Assembly: GCF_019805165.1 (NCBI RefSeq)
Contig: NZ_RWIJ01000001.1
Location: 186,001 to 250,000, forward strand
Length of the DNA: 64,000 nt
Direction of reading: 5' to 3'
Source of the DNA: Azospirillum sp. 412522
Lineage (GTDB): Bacteria; Pseudomonadota; Alphaproteobacteria; Azospirillales; Azospirillaceae
Below are positions 8,290 through 18,114 of the stretch, in pieces; position 1 is the first letter of the stretch, and each line of letters opens with the position of its first letter. Under the pieces are notes generated by a model, which was given only the letters and a program-made list of their open reading frames with translations, did not search any database and was not told the origin of the DNA. The position numbers and the translations under genes were made by a program.

Positions 8290-8306
8290 GGGGGCTGCCA
8301 GCTCCC
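8290..8306. terminator. Candidate hairpin between convergent phosphatase and cimA
   Basis: GGGGGCTGCCAGCTCCC forms a seven-pair stem (one G-T pair) with a three-base loop in the gap between two convergent genes. There is no T run, so its role as a terminator is tentative. Confidence 0.3.
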
Positions 8307-8328
8307 AGACCGGCCCTCAGACCGGCTC

Positions 8329-9930
8329 TTACACTGGAGTCGCGTCGCTCTTCAGCAGGGCGTAGGTGTAGCTGTCCACCAGCGCCTCCATCGAGGCTTC
8401 GATGATGTTGGTGGACACGCCCAGCGTCGACCATTCGGCGCCGTCGGTCCGGGCGCTGCGGATCAGCACGCGCGGCATGGCGCCGGTCCCGTCCTTGGCG
8501 GCCAGGATGCGGACCCGGTAGTCGGACAGGCTGACCTTGGCGAGTGCCGGATAGACCGGCTCCAGCGCCTTGCGCATGGCGACATCGAGCGCATGCACCG
8601 GGCCGTTGCCGTCCGCCACCTCCATCCGCACGGCGTCGCCGACCCGTACGCGCACCACCGCTTCGGATTCCACCACCAGCTTGCCGACCGCGTTGTAGCG
8701 GCGCTCGTCGGTGACGTGGAAGCGCAGCAGTTCGAAGAAGCGCGGCACCTCGCCCAACTCGCGCCGGACCAGAAGCTCGAAGCTGGCCTCCGCCGTGTCG
8801 TAGGCGTAGCCGTCGCTGTCGCGCTGCTTCACCAGATCGAGCAGGCCGGCCAGCCGGTCGTCCTTCGCATCCACCGCCATGCCGATGTCGCGCAGCCGCA
8901 CGATCAGGTTGGAGCGGCCGGCCTGGTCGGACATGACGATCTGGCGGCGGTTGCCGACGGCCTCGGGCGCCACATGCTCATAGGAGGACGGGTCCTTCTC
9001 CACCGCCGAGACGTGCAGCCCGCCCTTGTGCGCGAAGGCGCTGGCGCCGACATACGGGGCGTGGCGGTTGGGGGCGCGGTTCAGCCGGTCGTCGAAGGCG
9101 CGGCTCAACTGGGTCAGGAGATGCAGGTCCTCGCGACGGATGCCGGTCTCGTAGCCCATCTTCAGCATCAGCGTCGGGATCAGCGAGACGAGGTTGGCGT
9201 TGCCGCAGCGCTCGCCCAGCCCGTTGATGGTGCCCTGGACCATGCGCGCGCCGGCCCGCACCGCCGCCAGCGAGTTGGCGACCGCGTTCTCGGTGTCGTT
9301 GTGGCAATGGATGCCGAGACGGTCGCCGGGGATGCCGTGCGTCTCCACCACCTCGCGGACGATGGCGTCGATCTCGTGCGGCAGGGTGCCGCCGTTGGTG
9401 TCGCACAGCACGATCCAGCGGGCACCGGCCTCGAACGCCGCCTTGATGCAGGACGCCGCATAGGCCGGGTTGCGCTTGTAGCCGTCGAAGAAATGCTCGG
9501 CATCGAACAGCGCCTCGCCCTTGGCGGCGTGCAGTGCGGCGATGCTGTCGCGGATCAGGTCGAGGTTTTCCTCGCGCGGGATGTTGAGCGCGACATCGAC
9601 ATGGAAGTCCCAGGTCTTGCCGACCATGCAGACCGCCTTGGCGCAGGACTGTGCCAGAGCCGTCAGCTGCGGGTCGTTGGCGGCGCTGCGGCCGGGCCGG
9701 CGGGTCATGCCGAAGGCGGTGAAGGTGGCGCGGGTCAGCTCCGGCGCCTCGGCGAAGAACTGGTCGTCGGTCGGGTTGGCGCCCGGCCACCCACCCTCGA
9801 CATAGTCGATGCCCAGCCGGTCGAGGTCCTTGGCAATCGCGATCTTGTCGGCGACCGAGAAGTCCACATCCTGGGTCTGCGCCCCGTCGCGGAGCGTGGT
9901 GTCGTAAAGATAGATGCGCTCGCCCGTCAT
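8329..9930 (-). CDS. cimA: (R)-citramalate synthase
   Basis: Condenses pyruvate and acetyl-CoA to citramalate, the threonine-independent entry to isoleucine synthesis. The protein of 533 residues has the HMGL-like TIM barrel with DTTLRDGAQ at residues 10-18, the metal-binding GIHCHNDTENAVANS, and the C-terminal LeuA-type allosteric domain. Length and the DVDFSVADKIAIAKDLDRLG sequence fit the CimA branch rather than isopropylmalate synthase. ATG 9930 is chosen over the upstream TTG 9948 because AGGCGG lies just before it. Convergent with the HisN-like gene. Confidence 0.92.
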   Translation of the reverse strand: MTGERIYLYDTTLRDGAQTQDVDFSVADKIAIAKDLDRLGIDYVEGGWPGANPTDDQFFAEAPELTRATFTAFGMTRRPGRSAANDPQLTALAQSCAKAVCMVGKTWDFHVDVALNIPREENLDLIRDSIAALHAAKGEALFDAEHFFDGYKRNPAYAASCIKAAFEAGARWIVLCDTNGGTLPHEIDAIVREVVETHGIPGDRLGIHCHNDTENAVANSLAAVRAGARMVQGTINGLGERCGNANLVSLIPTLMLKMGYETGIRREDLHLLTQLSRAFDDRLNRAPNRHAPYVGASAFAHKGGLHVSAVEKDPSSYEHVAPEAVGNRRQIVMSDQAGRSNLIVRLRDIGMAVDAKDDRLAGLLDLVKQRDSDGYAYDTAEASFELLVRRELGEVPRFFELLRFHVTDERRYNAVGKLVVESEAVVRVRVGDAVRMEVADGNGPVHALDVAMRKALEPVYPALAKVSLSDYRVRILAAKDGTGAMPRVLIRSARTDGAEWSTLGVSTNIIEASMEALVDSYTYALLKSDATPV

Positions 9931-10105
9931 CGCCGCCTGACCTGTCAAGACAAAGGGATAGGCATCGGTTTGCCACCCTGCGGAAAGCCGGGAGAATGGA
10001 CGATGCAGCGCTTATCCTCAACCGTTTTGACAAGAAACTTGCGGAAAGCGGGTGTTTGCCGCAACGGACGGGAATGGCGGAGCATTGCCGCTCCGCCTTC
10101 CGCTT

Positions 10106-10993
10106 TCAGCGGGCGAACAGGCGGTAGAGGGCGGAATGGTCCAGCGCACCGTCGCCCTGTTCCACCAGCATCTCGAACAGCTCCAGCGACAGACCGAGCG
10201 TCGGCAGGTCGATACCGGACTGCTGGGCCAGCTCCTCAGCTTGCCGCAGATCCTTGACCTGGGTGGTGACGCGGCCGCCCGGGGTGAAATCGCCGCTGAC
10301 CATGCGGCCGCCATGCAGGTCGAGGATGCGGGATTCGGCGAAGCCGCCGCGGATGGCGTCGCGCACCTTCGCCGGATCGGCACCGGCCGCCCTGGCGAGC
10401 GCCAACGCTTCCGCCACCGCGCCGATGGTCAGGGCGACGATCACCTGATTGGCGGACTTGGCGATCTGGCCGGCGCCGCTGGCCCCGACATGGGTGATGC
10501 GCCGGCCCATCGCCTGCAGAACCGGCAGGGCGCGGGCGAAGGCGTTGTCGGTGCCGCCGGCCATGATGGTCAGCACCGCGCCCTCGGCCGCCACGGTCCC
10601 GCCGGAGACCGGGGCGTCCAGCCACTCCGCCCCGGCGGCGGCGACCCGCTCCGCCAGCGCGCGGGTGGCGGCGACGGCGGTGGTGCCCATGTCGATCACC
10701 AGATGGCCGGGGCGCAGGACCGGCAGCAGCGCTTCGGCCACCGTCTCCACCGCCGTGGTATCGGTCAGCATCAGGACGATGATGTCGGCCTGCCCGGCGA
10801 CGGCGGCCGGGCCGGTGGCGGCGATCATGCCCTCCGCCGCCAGTTCGGCGACCGGGCCTGGGCTGCGGCTGGACACCACCAGCGCCGCGCCGGCCCGGGC
10901 GAGGGCGCGGGCCATCGGCTTGCCCATCAGGCCCAGTCCGATGAAGCCGATGCGCTGGCCGGCGAGGTCGGGGCGGAGGGTCTCTTCGGTCAT
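10106..10993 (-). CDS. NAD(P)-dependent beta-hydroxyacid dehydrogenase (HIBADH / GarR family)
   Basis: Cytoplasmic oxidoreductase of 295 residues. The N-terminal Rossmann fold has GFIGLGLMGKPMARAL near residue 15. The substrate loop DAPVSGGTVAAEGA and the catalytic Lys in GAGQIAKSANQ are both present, so the enzyme should be active. The family includes 3-hydroxyisobutyrate dehydrogenase and tartronate semialdehyde reductase; the sequence alone does not separate these. The open frame continues upstream of ATG 10993 but that part is a shadow of the TerB-like gene in another frame. The gap of 112 bases to cimA, measured to ATG 9930 plus leader, has no clear signal. Confidence 0.85.
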   Translation of the reverse strand: MTEETLRPDLAGQRIGFIGLGLMGKPMARALARAGAALVVSSRSPGPVAELAAEGMIAATGPAAVAGQADIIVLMLTDTTAVETVAEALLPVLRPGHLVIDMGTTAVAATRALAERVAAAGAEWLDAPVSGGTVAAEGAVLTIMAGGTDNAFARALPVLQAMGRRITHVGASGAGQIAKSANQVIVALTIGAVAEALALARAAGADPAKVRDAIRGGFAESRILDLHGGRMVSGDFTPGGRVTTQVKDLRQAEELAQQSGIDLPTLGLSLELFEMLVEQGDGALDHSALYRLFAR

Positions 10994-11022
10994 GTGGAGA
11001 CTTTCACTCTGTATGGATACGG

Positions 11023-11448
11023 TCACAGGCGCATGTGGCGGGCGCGGGCGCCGCGCTCGATGGCGGCGGCGCACAGCCGGTCGACGCCCAGCCGGTGGCG
11101 GATCAGCTCCAGCATGCGGAGCTCCTCCTGCGAGGCCTTGGGATCGGCGGCGGCGATGTCGCAGGCGACCGCATAGGCGGTCTCGCGCAGCTTGGCCGGC
11201 AGCGCCTGCTCGATGATGGTCAGCACGGTGTCCAGCCCGTCGCTGTCGCTGAGCATGGCGGTGCATTCGCGGGTGGCGGCCATCACCTGATCGCCGCTGT
11301 AATCCTTGAAGATCGGCAGGTAGCGCACATTCTCGCCGATGGCTTCCAGCTCAAGGTCCGTCATGTCGCCGTCGCAGGCGGACACCAGGACCATGACGTA
11401 GATGAGCGCGCTGTGATGGTCGATCATGGAATCGGTCGGCTTTCTCAT
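11023..11448 (-). CDS. TerB-like (tellurite resistance B) protein
   Basis: Small acidic all-helical protein of 141 residues. ALIYVMVLVSACDGDMTDLELEAIGE and ELRMLELIRHRLG match the TerB / DjlA-N fold, whose acidic loops may bind metal. Function in the family is poorly known: membrane-stress or tellurite-linked complexes in some bacteria. No other ter genes are nearby, so tellurite resistance should not be assumed. It lies 30 bases upstream of the dehydrogenase on the same strand and may share its transcript. Confidence 0.75.
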   Translation of the reverse strand: MRKPTDSMIDHHSALIYVMVLVSACDGDMTDLELEAIGENVRYLPIFKDYSGDQVMAATRECTAMLSDSDGLDTVLTIIEQALPAKLRETAYAVACDIAAADPKASQEELRMLELIRHRLGVDRLCAAAIERGARARHMRL

Positions 11449-11588
11449 GGGGCGGTCTCCCTTGGGGAGTGGTCGCGTGTAAGGTCGGCAATCTCGAACG
11501 CCGCCGATGCGCCGTCAAGGGTGCCATGCCGGGAGTGGAGGGGTCGGCCGCTCGACGCGACGGTTGGCGTTGCCTATTGTCGCGCACC

Positions 11589-12536
11589 ATGAACGTCGTG
11601 CTCAATGTCGCTTTTCCCGTATTCGCCATCATCCTGGCCGGTTTCCTGTCCGGGAAGTCGAAGCTGCTGGGCGCCGCCTCGTCGGAGGCGCTGAACAAGT
11701 TCGTCTACTGGATGGCGCTGCCGCCGGTGCTGTTCCTCGGCACCGCCCGGCGGTCGATCCCGGAGATCTTCAACGGCCCCTTCATCGGGGCCTTCCTGGG
11801 GTCGATGCTGCTGGTCTATGCGCTGGGCGCGGTGATCGGCCGCCTCGTCTACCGGGAACGCACGCAGATCCAGTGCATGCAGGGGCTGAACTCCGCCTTC
11901 TCCAACACCGGCTACATGGGCATCCCGCTGTTCCTGGCCGCCTTCGGCCCGGACCGGCTCGCCCCCACCATCCTGGCGACCGTCATCATGAGCGCCATCA
12001 TGGTCGGCATCGCCGTGATCTGGATGGAGTTCGCCAACAGCCACGGCAATGGGCTGGGCAAGGCGCTGCGCGACGTCGGGCGGGCGCTGGCGAGGAACCC
12101 GCTGATCCTGTCCACCGCCGCCGGCCTCGCCTGGTCGGCGCTGCTGCCGGGTGTCGCGGTGCCGAAGCCGATCGCCACCTTCTGCGAGCTGATGGGGTCC
12201 CCCGCCGGTCCCTGCGCCCTGTTCGCCATCGGCCTGTTCCTGGCGTCGCAACGCCTGACCGCCGGGCTGGCGGAGGCTGGGTGGATCAGCGCGCTCAAGC
12301 TGCTGGTCCATCCGGCGCTGGCCTGGGTGCTGACACAGACGCTGTTCCCGATGGACCCCTTCTGGACCGGTAGTGCTGTGATCCTGGCGGCGCTGCCGAC
12401 CGGTGCGCTGACCTTCGTGGTGGCGAGCCAGTACCAGACCTATGTCGAGCGTACCTCCTCGGCGATCCTGGTGTCGACGGTGCTGAGCGTGGTGACGCTG
12501 TCGGCGCTGCTGGCAGTGTATGCGCCGGCGGGATGA
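11589..12536 (+). CDS. AEC (auxin efflux carrier) family transporter
   Basis: Inner-membrane transporter of 315 residues with about ten hydrophobic spans in two five-span halves. Landmarks are LNKFVYWMALPPVLFLGTA near residue 38, the SAFSNTGYMGIPL stretch around residue 100, and the C-terminal LPTGALTFVVASQY that carries the conserved helix-breaking proline. The family exports small carboxylates such as malate or malonate in bacteria; the substrate is not predictable here. Start ATG 11589 was chosen because the family N-terminus begins at this Met; the upstream in-frame stretch has no membrane character. Confidence 0.87.
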   Translation: MNVVLNVAFPVFAIILAGFLSGKSKLLGAASSEALNKFVYWMALPPVLFLGTARRSIPEIFNGPFIGAFLGSMLLVYALGAVIGRLVYRERTQIQCMQGLNSAFSNTGYMGIPLFLAAFGPDRLAPTILATVIMSAIMVGIAVIWMEFANSHGNGLGKALRDVGRALARNPLILSTAAGLAWSALLPGVAVPKPIATFCELMGSPAGPCALFAIGLFLASQRLTAGLAEAGWISALKLLVHPALAWVLTQTLFPMDPFWTGSAVILAALPTGALTFVVASQYQTYVERTSSAILVSTVLSVVTLSALLAVYAPAG

Positions 12537-12593
12537 CTGCCAGCCGGCCTTGAGCGGGCAGGACATAGCATTGATTTTATTGGCGTTTCTGGA

Positions 12594-12618
12594 ATGGTTC
12601 GCCGAGTATTCGGACCAT
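12594..12618. repeat. Interrupted inverted repeat upstream of the chemoreceptor gene
   Basis: ATGGT (12594-12598) and ACCAT (12614-12618) flank an inner CCGA/TCGG pair with a four-base loop. It lies in the 204-base gap between the AEC and chemoreceptor genes. There is no T run, so it could be an operator or the end of the upstream transcript. I see nothing else definite in this gap. Confidence 0.3.
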
Positions 12619-12740
12619 CCGCAGCCTGCGTTTAAGGCATTCTTTACCGTGGGACATCTATTGGTCCGGAATTGACTTCGCCATGTCTGCGGGAGACGGC
12701 GGGGGGTTCATTCCCTTGAAAGCTTCATTGAGGTGTCGTC

Positions 12741-14432
12741 GTGAAACTTATCCAGAATCTGCGGATTGGCACGAAAATCTACGCAGTGGTGGCTCTGCTC
12801 AGCCTGATCACGCTGGGACTGTCGTTCTACATGAGCAACCGGATCAGTGAGATCGACGATCGCTACAGCCGCCTGTTCGACCGGGAAGTGACGTTCTCGT
12901 TGAAGCTCGAACGCATGCGTGGCGATCTCGCCAACCTCGGGCGGCAGGCGAACAACGTGCTACTGCTTCAGGATCCGGCCGGCCTGCCGCCGCTGGTCAA
13001 GGCGATGGACGACATCCAGGCCGCCATCGCCGAGTCGAGTACGCTGATGAACCGATTGGTCAAGCCCGAACACAAGGACAGGCTGGCCCGGATCGTGGAG
13101 CTTACTGCCTTGGCGAAGGCGTCGCTGCCGAAGGTATTCGCCGCGAAGGAGAAGGCCGACCATGCGGGCGCCGCCGCCATCTACGCCAAGGAAGGCCGCC
13201 CCCAGGTGGTCGAGGCTTTCAATATGGCGGCGAAGCTGTCGGATGAGCTGTCCGTCGGGATTGCCCAGGCGTCCGACAATCTGACGGACCAGACCAAAGC
13301 GACGGTGTTCAACTCGTTGTCGATCGCGGTCGTCCTGCTCGCGGCTGCCGCCGCCGGGTCCGTCCTTTTGGTCGTGTTCGGCATCCGCCGTCCGATCACT
13401 GCCCTGAACGCGGTGATGGCGCGTCTGGCGACCGGCGACACCACGACGGTGGTGGCGGGTATCGACCGCGGCGACGAGGTCGGCGAAATGGCGCGGACGG
13501 TCGAGGTGTTCAAGGACAGCATGATCCGCACCCGCCAGTTGGAGCAGGAAGCCAAGGACGCCGAGGCCGAGGCGGCCGCCGAGAAGCGGCGGGCCACCTT
13601 GGCACTGGCCCGGTCCTTCGAGGAGCGGGTCGGCTCCATCGTCGACGCGGTCGGCAGCTCCGCCACCGAATTGCAGGCGACCTCCTCGCAGCTGGCCGCC
13701 GCCGTCGAAGAGGTCGGCGCCCAATGCACGGCTGTCGCCGCCGCGTCGGAGCAGGCGAGTGCCAATGTCCAGACGGTCGCCGCTGCGTCGGAAGAGCTGT
13801 CGGCGTCGATCGGCGAGCTGTCGGACCGGGTGGGACGTGCCGCCGACCGCTCCCGTCTGGCGGCTGAAGGGGCTGGCGAGGCCCAGCGCCAGCTGGATCT
13901 GCTGTCCGCCTCCATCGAGCAGGTCGACCAGATCGTGGCGTCGATCAACGCGGTGGCGAGCCAGACCAACCTGCTGGCGCTGAACGCGACGATCGAGGCG
14001 GCCCGCGCCGGGGAGGCCGGCAAGGGCTTCGCCGTCGTCGCCAGCGAGGTGAAGAACCTCGCCAACCAGACCCATGCGATGACCGAGCAGATCACCAGCC
14101 AGATCGGCGCGGTGAAGGCGGCGTCGGGCCGGACGGTCGGCGCCATGCGCAGCATCATCGGCCAGGTCGAGGAGATCAGCAACTCCACGGCGGACATGGC
14201 GCAATCGGTGAACCAGCAGAGCGGCGCCACCGACGAGATCAGCCGCAACGCCCAGCAGGCGGCGGTCGGCACCACCGAGGTGTCGCGCAACGTCCTGGGC
14301 ATCCAGCAGGCCGAGGGCGAGACCGGCGCCGCCACCAACAACGTCAAGCACGCGTCGGATGATCTCGCCCGTCAGGCTGCGCTGCTGAAGCAGGCGATGG
14401 ACGGCTTCCTGAGCGAGCTGCGCGCGGCCTGA
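12741..14432 (+). CDS. Methyl-accepting chemotaxis protein
   Basis: Transmembrane chemoreceptor of 563 residues. It has an N-terminal span (about 12-32), a periplasmic four-helix-bundle sensor domain to about 190, a second span (about 195-215, rich in Ala/Val/Leu), a HAMP domain ([18 protein letters not shown]) and a C-terminal signalling domain. The CheA/CheW hairpin tip is intact: [20 protein letters not shown]. Start is GTG 12741 with GAGG upstream. No che genes are nearby, so it is an orphan receptor; its ligand is unknown. Confidence 0.95.
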   Translation: MKLIQNLRIGTKIYAVVALLSLITLGLSFYMSNRISEIDDRYSRLFDREVTFSLKLERMRGDLANLGRQANNVLLLQDPAGLPPLVKAMDDIQAAIAESSTLMNRLVKPEHKDRLARIVELTALAKASLPKVFAAKEKADHAGAAAIYAKEGRPQVVEAFNMAAKLSDELSVGIAQASDNLTDQTKATVFNSLSIAVVLLAAAAAGSVLLVVFGIRRPITALNAVMARLATGDTTTVVAGIDRGDEVGEMARTVEVFKDSMIRTRQLEQEAKDAEAEAAAEKRRATLALARSFEERVGSIVDAVGSSATELQATSSQLAAAVEEVGAQCTAVAAASEQASANVQTVAAASEELSASIGELSDRVGRAADRSRLAAEGAGEAQRQLDLLSASIEQVDQIVASINAVASQTNLLALNATIEAARAGEAGKGFAVVASEVKNLANQTHAMTEQITSQIGAVKAASGRTVGAMRSIIGQVEEISNSTADMAQSVNQQSGATDEISRNAQQAAVGTTEVSRNVLGIQQAEGETGAATNNVKHASDDLARQAALLKQAMDGFLSELRAA

Positions 14433-14477
14433 CGCGGCATCCGGCAGGGCGGCGGGGTGCGGACGACAGCCCGGGCC

Positions 14478-17252
14478 TCACCAGCCCCGCAGGAACTCCG
14501 CCGTCTCCTCCACCGCCTGCTTCAACCCGACGCGCCGCATCTCCACCCCCTCCGGGAAGGCGCCGGCCAGCCGGCTCGGCATCATCGGGTCGAGCAGGAC
14601 GAAGACGCCGGTGTCGTCGGCGCGCCGCACCAAACGGCCGAAGGCCTGCTTCAGGCGCAGCCGCGTGATCATGTCCTCGTAGCGCCGGCGGCCGAAGGCC
14701 TCGCGTCGCGCCCGGTGTAGGATGTCGGGACGCGGCCAGGGGACGCGGTCGAAGACAATCAGGCGCAAGCTGCGGCCCGGTACGTCCACCCCGTCGCGCA
14801 CGGCGTCGGTGCCGAGCAGGCAGGCGTGTTCCTCGTTGCGGAAGATGTCGATCAGGGTGGAAACGTCCAGCGGATCGACATGCTGGGCATAGAGCGGGAT
14901 GCCGACCTGGTCGAGCGGTTCGGCGATGCGGTCGCGCACGGCGCGCAGCCGGCTGATCGCGGTGAACAGGCCGAGCCCGCCGCCGCCCGCCGCCAGGAAC
15001 AGCGACCTGTAGGCCGCCGAGACCTGACCCAGATCGTCCTTGCGCACATCGTTGACGACGAAGACGCGGGTGCGGTTCGGATAGTCGAAGGGCGAGGGGA
15101 CCTGGGCGCGGATCGCCGGGGCCGGCAGGTGGCTGGCGCCGCAGCGGTCCTCCGCCGCGCGCCAGTCCTGACCGACGTCGCCGGTGCCGTCGGTCAGCGT
15201 CGCGCTGGTCACCACAAGGCCATGGGCCGGTCCGGCCAGCGCCTCGGCGAAGGGCACCGTCGGGTCGACCCAGTGGCGGTAGAGCCCGACATCGACGTCT
15301 CGGCCGTCGATCCGTTCCACCGCGAACCAGTCGACGAAGTGCGACGGCGTCTCGGTCGGCAGGGTGCGCAGCATGGCGCGCCATGCCTCCACCGTCAGGG
15401 TGCCGCGGCGGTGCAGGCTGCGCGACAGCGCGTCGATGCGGCGGCGCTGGTCGGAATCCAGTTCGGCGCTCTCGTCCTCCAGCCGCTGGGCCAGCCGGCG
15501 GGCCAGCGCCTCCACCGGTTCCGACAGGCGGACCAGCGCCTGTTCCAGCTCCGCCGCAGCCTCCAGCAGCCCGTCGACCGGATAGGCCTTGTCGGCCTCC
15601 AGGCTGTAGGGGCCGCCCTGGCCGGCGGTGCGGGCATAGACCTGCTGGCGGGCCAGCAGCAGGAAGCGCTCGGTCGGTCCCTGCGGGTTGTCGGCGGCCA
15701 GACGCGCCGACCAGCCGTCGGCGGGCAGGACGCGGGCGCCGATCAGGATGTCGTCGAGGTGGCGCAGCGCCTCGTCGTCGCCGGCGACGATGTCCTCCAG
15801 CCGGCGCTTCAGGCCGCGGGCGCGGCTGCGGCCGGTCTCTTCCGCACCGAGCAGCCAGCGCCGCAGCTCCTGCGTCTCGCGGCAGGTCAGATGGCCGGCG
15901 AAGGCGCTGTCGGCCGCGTCGAAGACATGGTGGCCCTCGTCGAAGACATAGCGGCTGGGCAGGGTCGGCTCCTCGCCGCCGCCGAGCGCCGCCTGCACCA
16001 TCACCAGCGCGTGGTTGGCGATGACGATGTCGGCGCGGCGGGCGCGGCGCACGCTCTTCTCGATGTAGCAGCGGGCGTAATGGTCGCAGGCGGAATAGAT
16101 GCATTCACCGCGGCGGTCGGCCATCCCCATGGTCGGGCCGCGCCCGGCGATGTCGACCAGCCAGCCGGGAAAATCGCCGCCGGTCATGTCGCCGTCGCGC
16201 GTCGCCGCCGCCCAGCGCGCCATCAGCCCGACGCCGACGGCGTTGTGCGGCTGGAAGGGCATGGCGCGCACCGCCTCTTCCAGGTTCAGCAGGCACAGGT
16301 AGTTCTCGCGCCCCTTGCGCAGCACCACCTTGCGCGCCTTGGTCGCCGGGTCGGCATAGAGCCGGTCCAGCTCGCCGTCGATCTGGTGCTGGAGATTGCG
16401 GGTGTAGGTGGAAATCCACACCGTCCCGCCATTCTTCTCCGCCCACACGGTGGCCGGCGCCAGATAGCCCAGCGTCTTGCCGACCCCGGTCCCGGCCTCC
16501 GCGAGCACGACGTTCGGGGTGTCGGGCAGCTGGCGCGGGGCGAAGGCGGCGGACACCGCGCTGGAATAGTCGGCCTGCTGCGGCCGCGGCTCCGCCACCT
16601 TGCCCAGCACATTGGCCGACAGCATGGCGGCGAGACGGCGTCGCGCCTCCTCCGGGTCCACCGGGTTCTGGGCCGGCGGCGGCGGCGGGGCGCCCTCCTC
16701 CCACTCCTTGATGCGGGTCCAGACCCGCAGGCCCGACCGGGCGGCGCCCTTCTCCGGCCCGTCGGGCTTGCCGAGCGCCGCCAGCACCGCCGGCGCCCAG
16801 GGCCAGCCGGCGCGTCCCATCTCCCAGGCGAAGGCGACGGGGTCGGAGGACTCCTCACGTCCTGCAGCGCCGAGGTCGCCGAGAAGCCGGCGCACCGCGC
16901 GCTGCAGGGCCAGCGCCTCCGCCTCGTGCCCCTCCGGGGTGGGCAGGTCGAGCGCCTCGGCGATGCCGCGCGGGGTGGGGACGCAGAAGCGGGCGGGATG
17001 GACGAAGGCGAACAGCTCCAGCACGTCGAAGGCTGGGAAGCCGTCGATCCCCAGCCGGCGGGCGAAGGCGCGGGCATGGCAGACCAGCGGCGGCTGGCGC
17101 CGCACCTTCGAGGCGGCGGCGGCCAGCGACAGCTCCTCCACCTCGCCGTCGAGTGTCAGCGACACGACGCGGCGCGCGCCGGCCACCATGGCGGGCGCGT
17201 CGTCCAGGCTGTGGATCGGGGTGGGATCGGCGGTCAGGTCCATTGGCGGCAC
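14478..17252 (-). CDS. DinG/XPD-like iron-sulfur superfamily 2 DNA helicase
   Basis: ATP-dependent helicase of 924 residues. The first 240 residues form an extra N-terminal domain without a clear family. Walker A is AEAGTGVGKT near residue 255 and the DEAH-type box is FDEGHHVFD. Four cysteines (one in ENYLCLLN, three in GECIYSACDHYARC) fit the 4Fe-4S domain of the XPD/DinG family. C-terminal motifs include LLGTDAVRDGVDVPG and LKQAFGRLVRRADD. Known family role: unwinding damaged or R-looped DNA. The first codons MPPM leave ATG 17252 or 17243 as start. It is divergent from mtgA. Confidence 0.9.
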   Translation of the reverse strand: MPPMDLTADPTPIHSLDDAPAMVAGARRVVSLTLDGEVEELSLAAAASKVRRQPPLVCHARAFARRLGIDGFPAFDVLELFAFVHPARFCVPTPRGIAEALDLPTPEGHEAEALALQRAVRRLLGDLGAAGREESSDPVAFAWEMGRAGWPWAPAVLAALGKPDGPEKGAARSGLRVWTRIKEWEEGAPPPPPAQNPVDPEEARRRLAAMLSANVLGKVAEPRPQQADYSSAVSAAFAPRQLPDTPNVVLAEAGTGVGKTLGYLAPATVWAEKNGGTVWISTYTRNLQHQIDGELDRLYADPATKARKVVLRKGRENYLCLLNLEEAVRAMPFQPHNAVGVGLMARWAAATRDGDMTGGDFPGWLVDIAGRGPTMGMADRRGECIYSACDHYARCYIEKSVRRARRADIVIANHALVMVQAALGGGEEPTLPSRYVFDEGHHVFDAADSAFAGHLTCRETQELRRWLLGAEETGRSRARGLKRRLEDIVAGDDEALRHLDDILIGARVLPADGWSARLAADNPQGPTERFLLLARQQVYARTAGQGGPYSLEADKAYPVDGLLEAAAELEQALVRLSEPVEALARRLAQRLEDESAELDSDQRRRIDALSRSLHRRGTLTVEAWRAMLRTLPTETPSHFVDWFAVERIDGRDVDVGLYRHWVDPTVPFAEALAGPAHGLVVTSATLTDGTGDVGQDWRAAEDRCGASHLPAPAIRAQVPSPFDYPNRTRVFVVNDVRKDDLGQVSAAYRSLFLAAGGGGLGLFTAISRLRAVRDRIAEPLDQVGIPLYAQHVDPLDVSTLIDIFRNEEHACLLGTDAVRDGVDVPGRSLRLIVFDRVPWPRPDILHRARREAFGRRRYEDMITRLRLKQAFGRLVRRADDTGVFVLLDPMMPSRLAGAFPEGVEMRRVGLKQAVEETAEFLRGW

Positions 17253-17353
17253 TATAGGGCGGCGGCATGGCGCAAAGCGAGTGCCGGATGTTGACGGGCC
17301 GCCGCTTCGCCCCCATTGAGGGAAGTCCGGAGGCGGAGCGGGGACGGGACTTC

Positions 17354-18028
17354 ATGCGGAAACTGCTGCGCTGGGCGCTGATCGGGGCGGCGGGACTGCT
17401 GGCCTTCACCATTCTGTGGGCGGCGCTCTACCGGATCGTGCCGCCGCCGGCCACGCCGCTGATGCTGATCCGGGCGCTGGGCGGCTCCGGCCTGTCGCGC
17501 GACTGGGAGCCGCTGGAGCGTATCTCCCCGGCCCTGGTCGAGGCGGTGATCGCCTCCGAGGACACCGGCTTCTGTGGTCATGGCGGCTTCGACTGGACGG
17601 CCATCGAGGGCGCCTTCGAAGAGAACGAGGAGGGCAAGCGCCTGCGCGGCGGCAGCACCATCAGCCAGCAGACCGCCAAGAACGCCTTCCTGTGGCCCGA
17701 CCGCAGCTGGACCCGCAAGGGGGCGGAGGCATGGTTCACCCTGCTGATCGAAAGCCTGTGGAGCAAGCGCCGCATCCTGGAGGTCTATCTGAACATCGTG
17801 GAGTGGGACGATGGTGTCTATGGCGCCGAGGCGGCGGCCCGGCACCACTTCAACAAATCCGCCGCGGCGCTGACCCGGCGCGAGGCGGCGCTGCTGGCCG
17901 TGGTGCTGCCCAACCCGCGCAACTGGTCGCCGTCACGCCCCGGCCCCTACGTTGTCCGGCGGGCCGGGGTGATCGAACGGCGGATGGCCGTGGTGCGGCG
18001 GGATGGTTTGGCGGAGTGCGTACAGTAG
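17354..18028 (+). CDS. mtgA: Monofunctional biosynthetic peptidoglycan transglycosylase
   Basis: Inner-membrane GT51 glycosyltransferase of 224 residues that polymerises lipid II into glycan strands. One N-terminal span (about 8-28) anchors the domain facing the periplasm. Motifs are [16 protein letters not shown], with the catalytic Glu, [17 protein letters not shown], and [20 protein letters not shown], with the second Glu. There is no transpeptidase domain, which separates it from class A PBPs. ATG 17354 gives the normal family start just before the membrane span; upstream in-frame codons look unreal. Confidence 0.95.
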   Translation: MRKLLRWALIGAAGLLAFTILWAALYRIVPPPATPLMLIRALGGSGLSRDWEPLERISPALVEAVIASEDTGFCGHGGFDWTAIEGAFEENEEGKRLRGGSTISQQTAKNAFLWPDRSWTRKGAEAWFTLLIESLWSKRRILEVYLNIVEWDDGVYGAEAAARHHFNKSAAALTRREAALLAVVLPNPRNWSPSRPGPYVVRRAGVIERRMAVVRRDGLAECVQ

Positions 18029-18114
18029 GGGGCGCCGGGCGGACGGCTCCACCGAATCTTAACTCCGGCCGCATTACGCTTCTTCATGCCATCCCGGCCC
18101 GGAGGAGGCCGACC

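Noticed and set aside
8296..8330. Direct repeats AGACCGG near the cimA end, considered as an array or attachment site
   Set aside because: Only two short copies, no flanking integrase and no further periodicity.
13181..14347. Minus-strand frame antisense to the chemoreceptor
   Set aside because: Ser/Ala-rich shadow of a repetitive coiled-coil gene; no start signal or family motif.
14826..17294. Plus-strand open frame of 822 codons antisense to the DinG-like gene
   Set aside because: Composition rich in Gly, Arg, Gln and His without domains; the minus strand has all helicase motifs.
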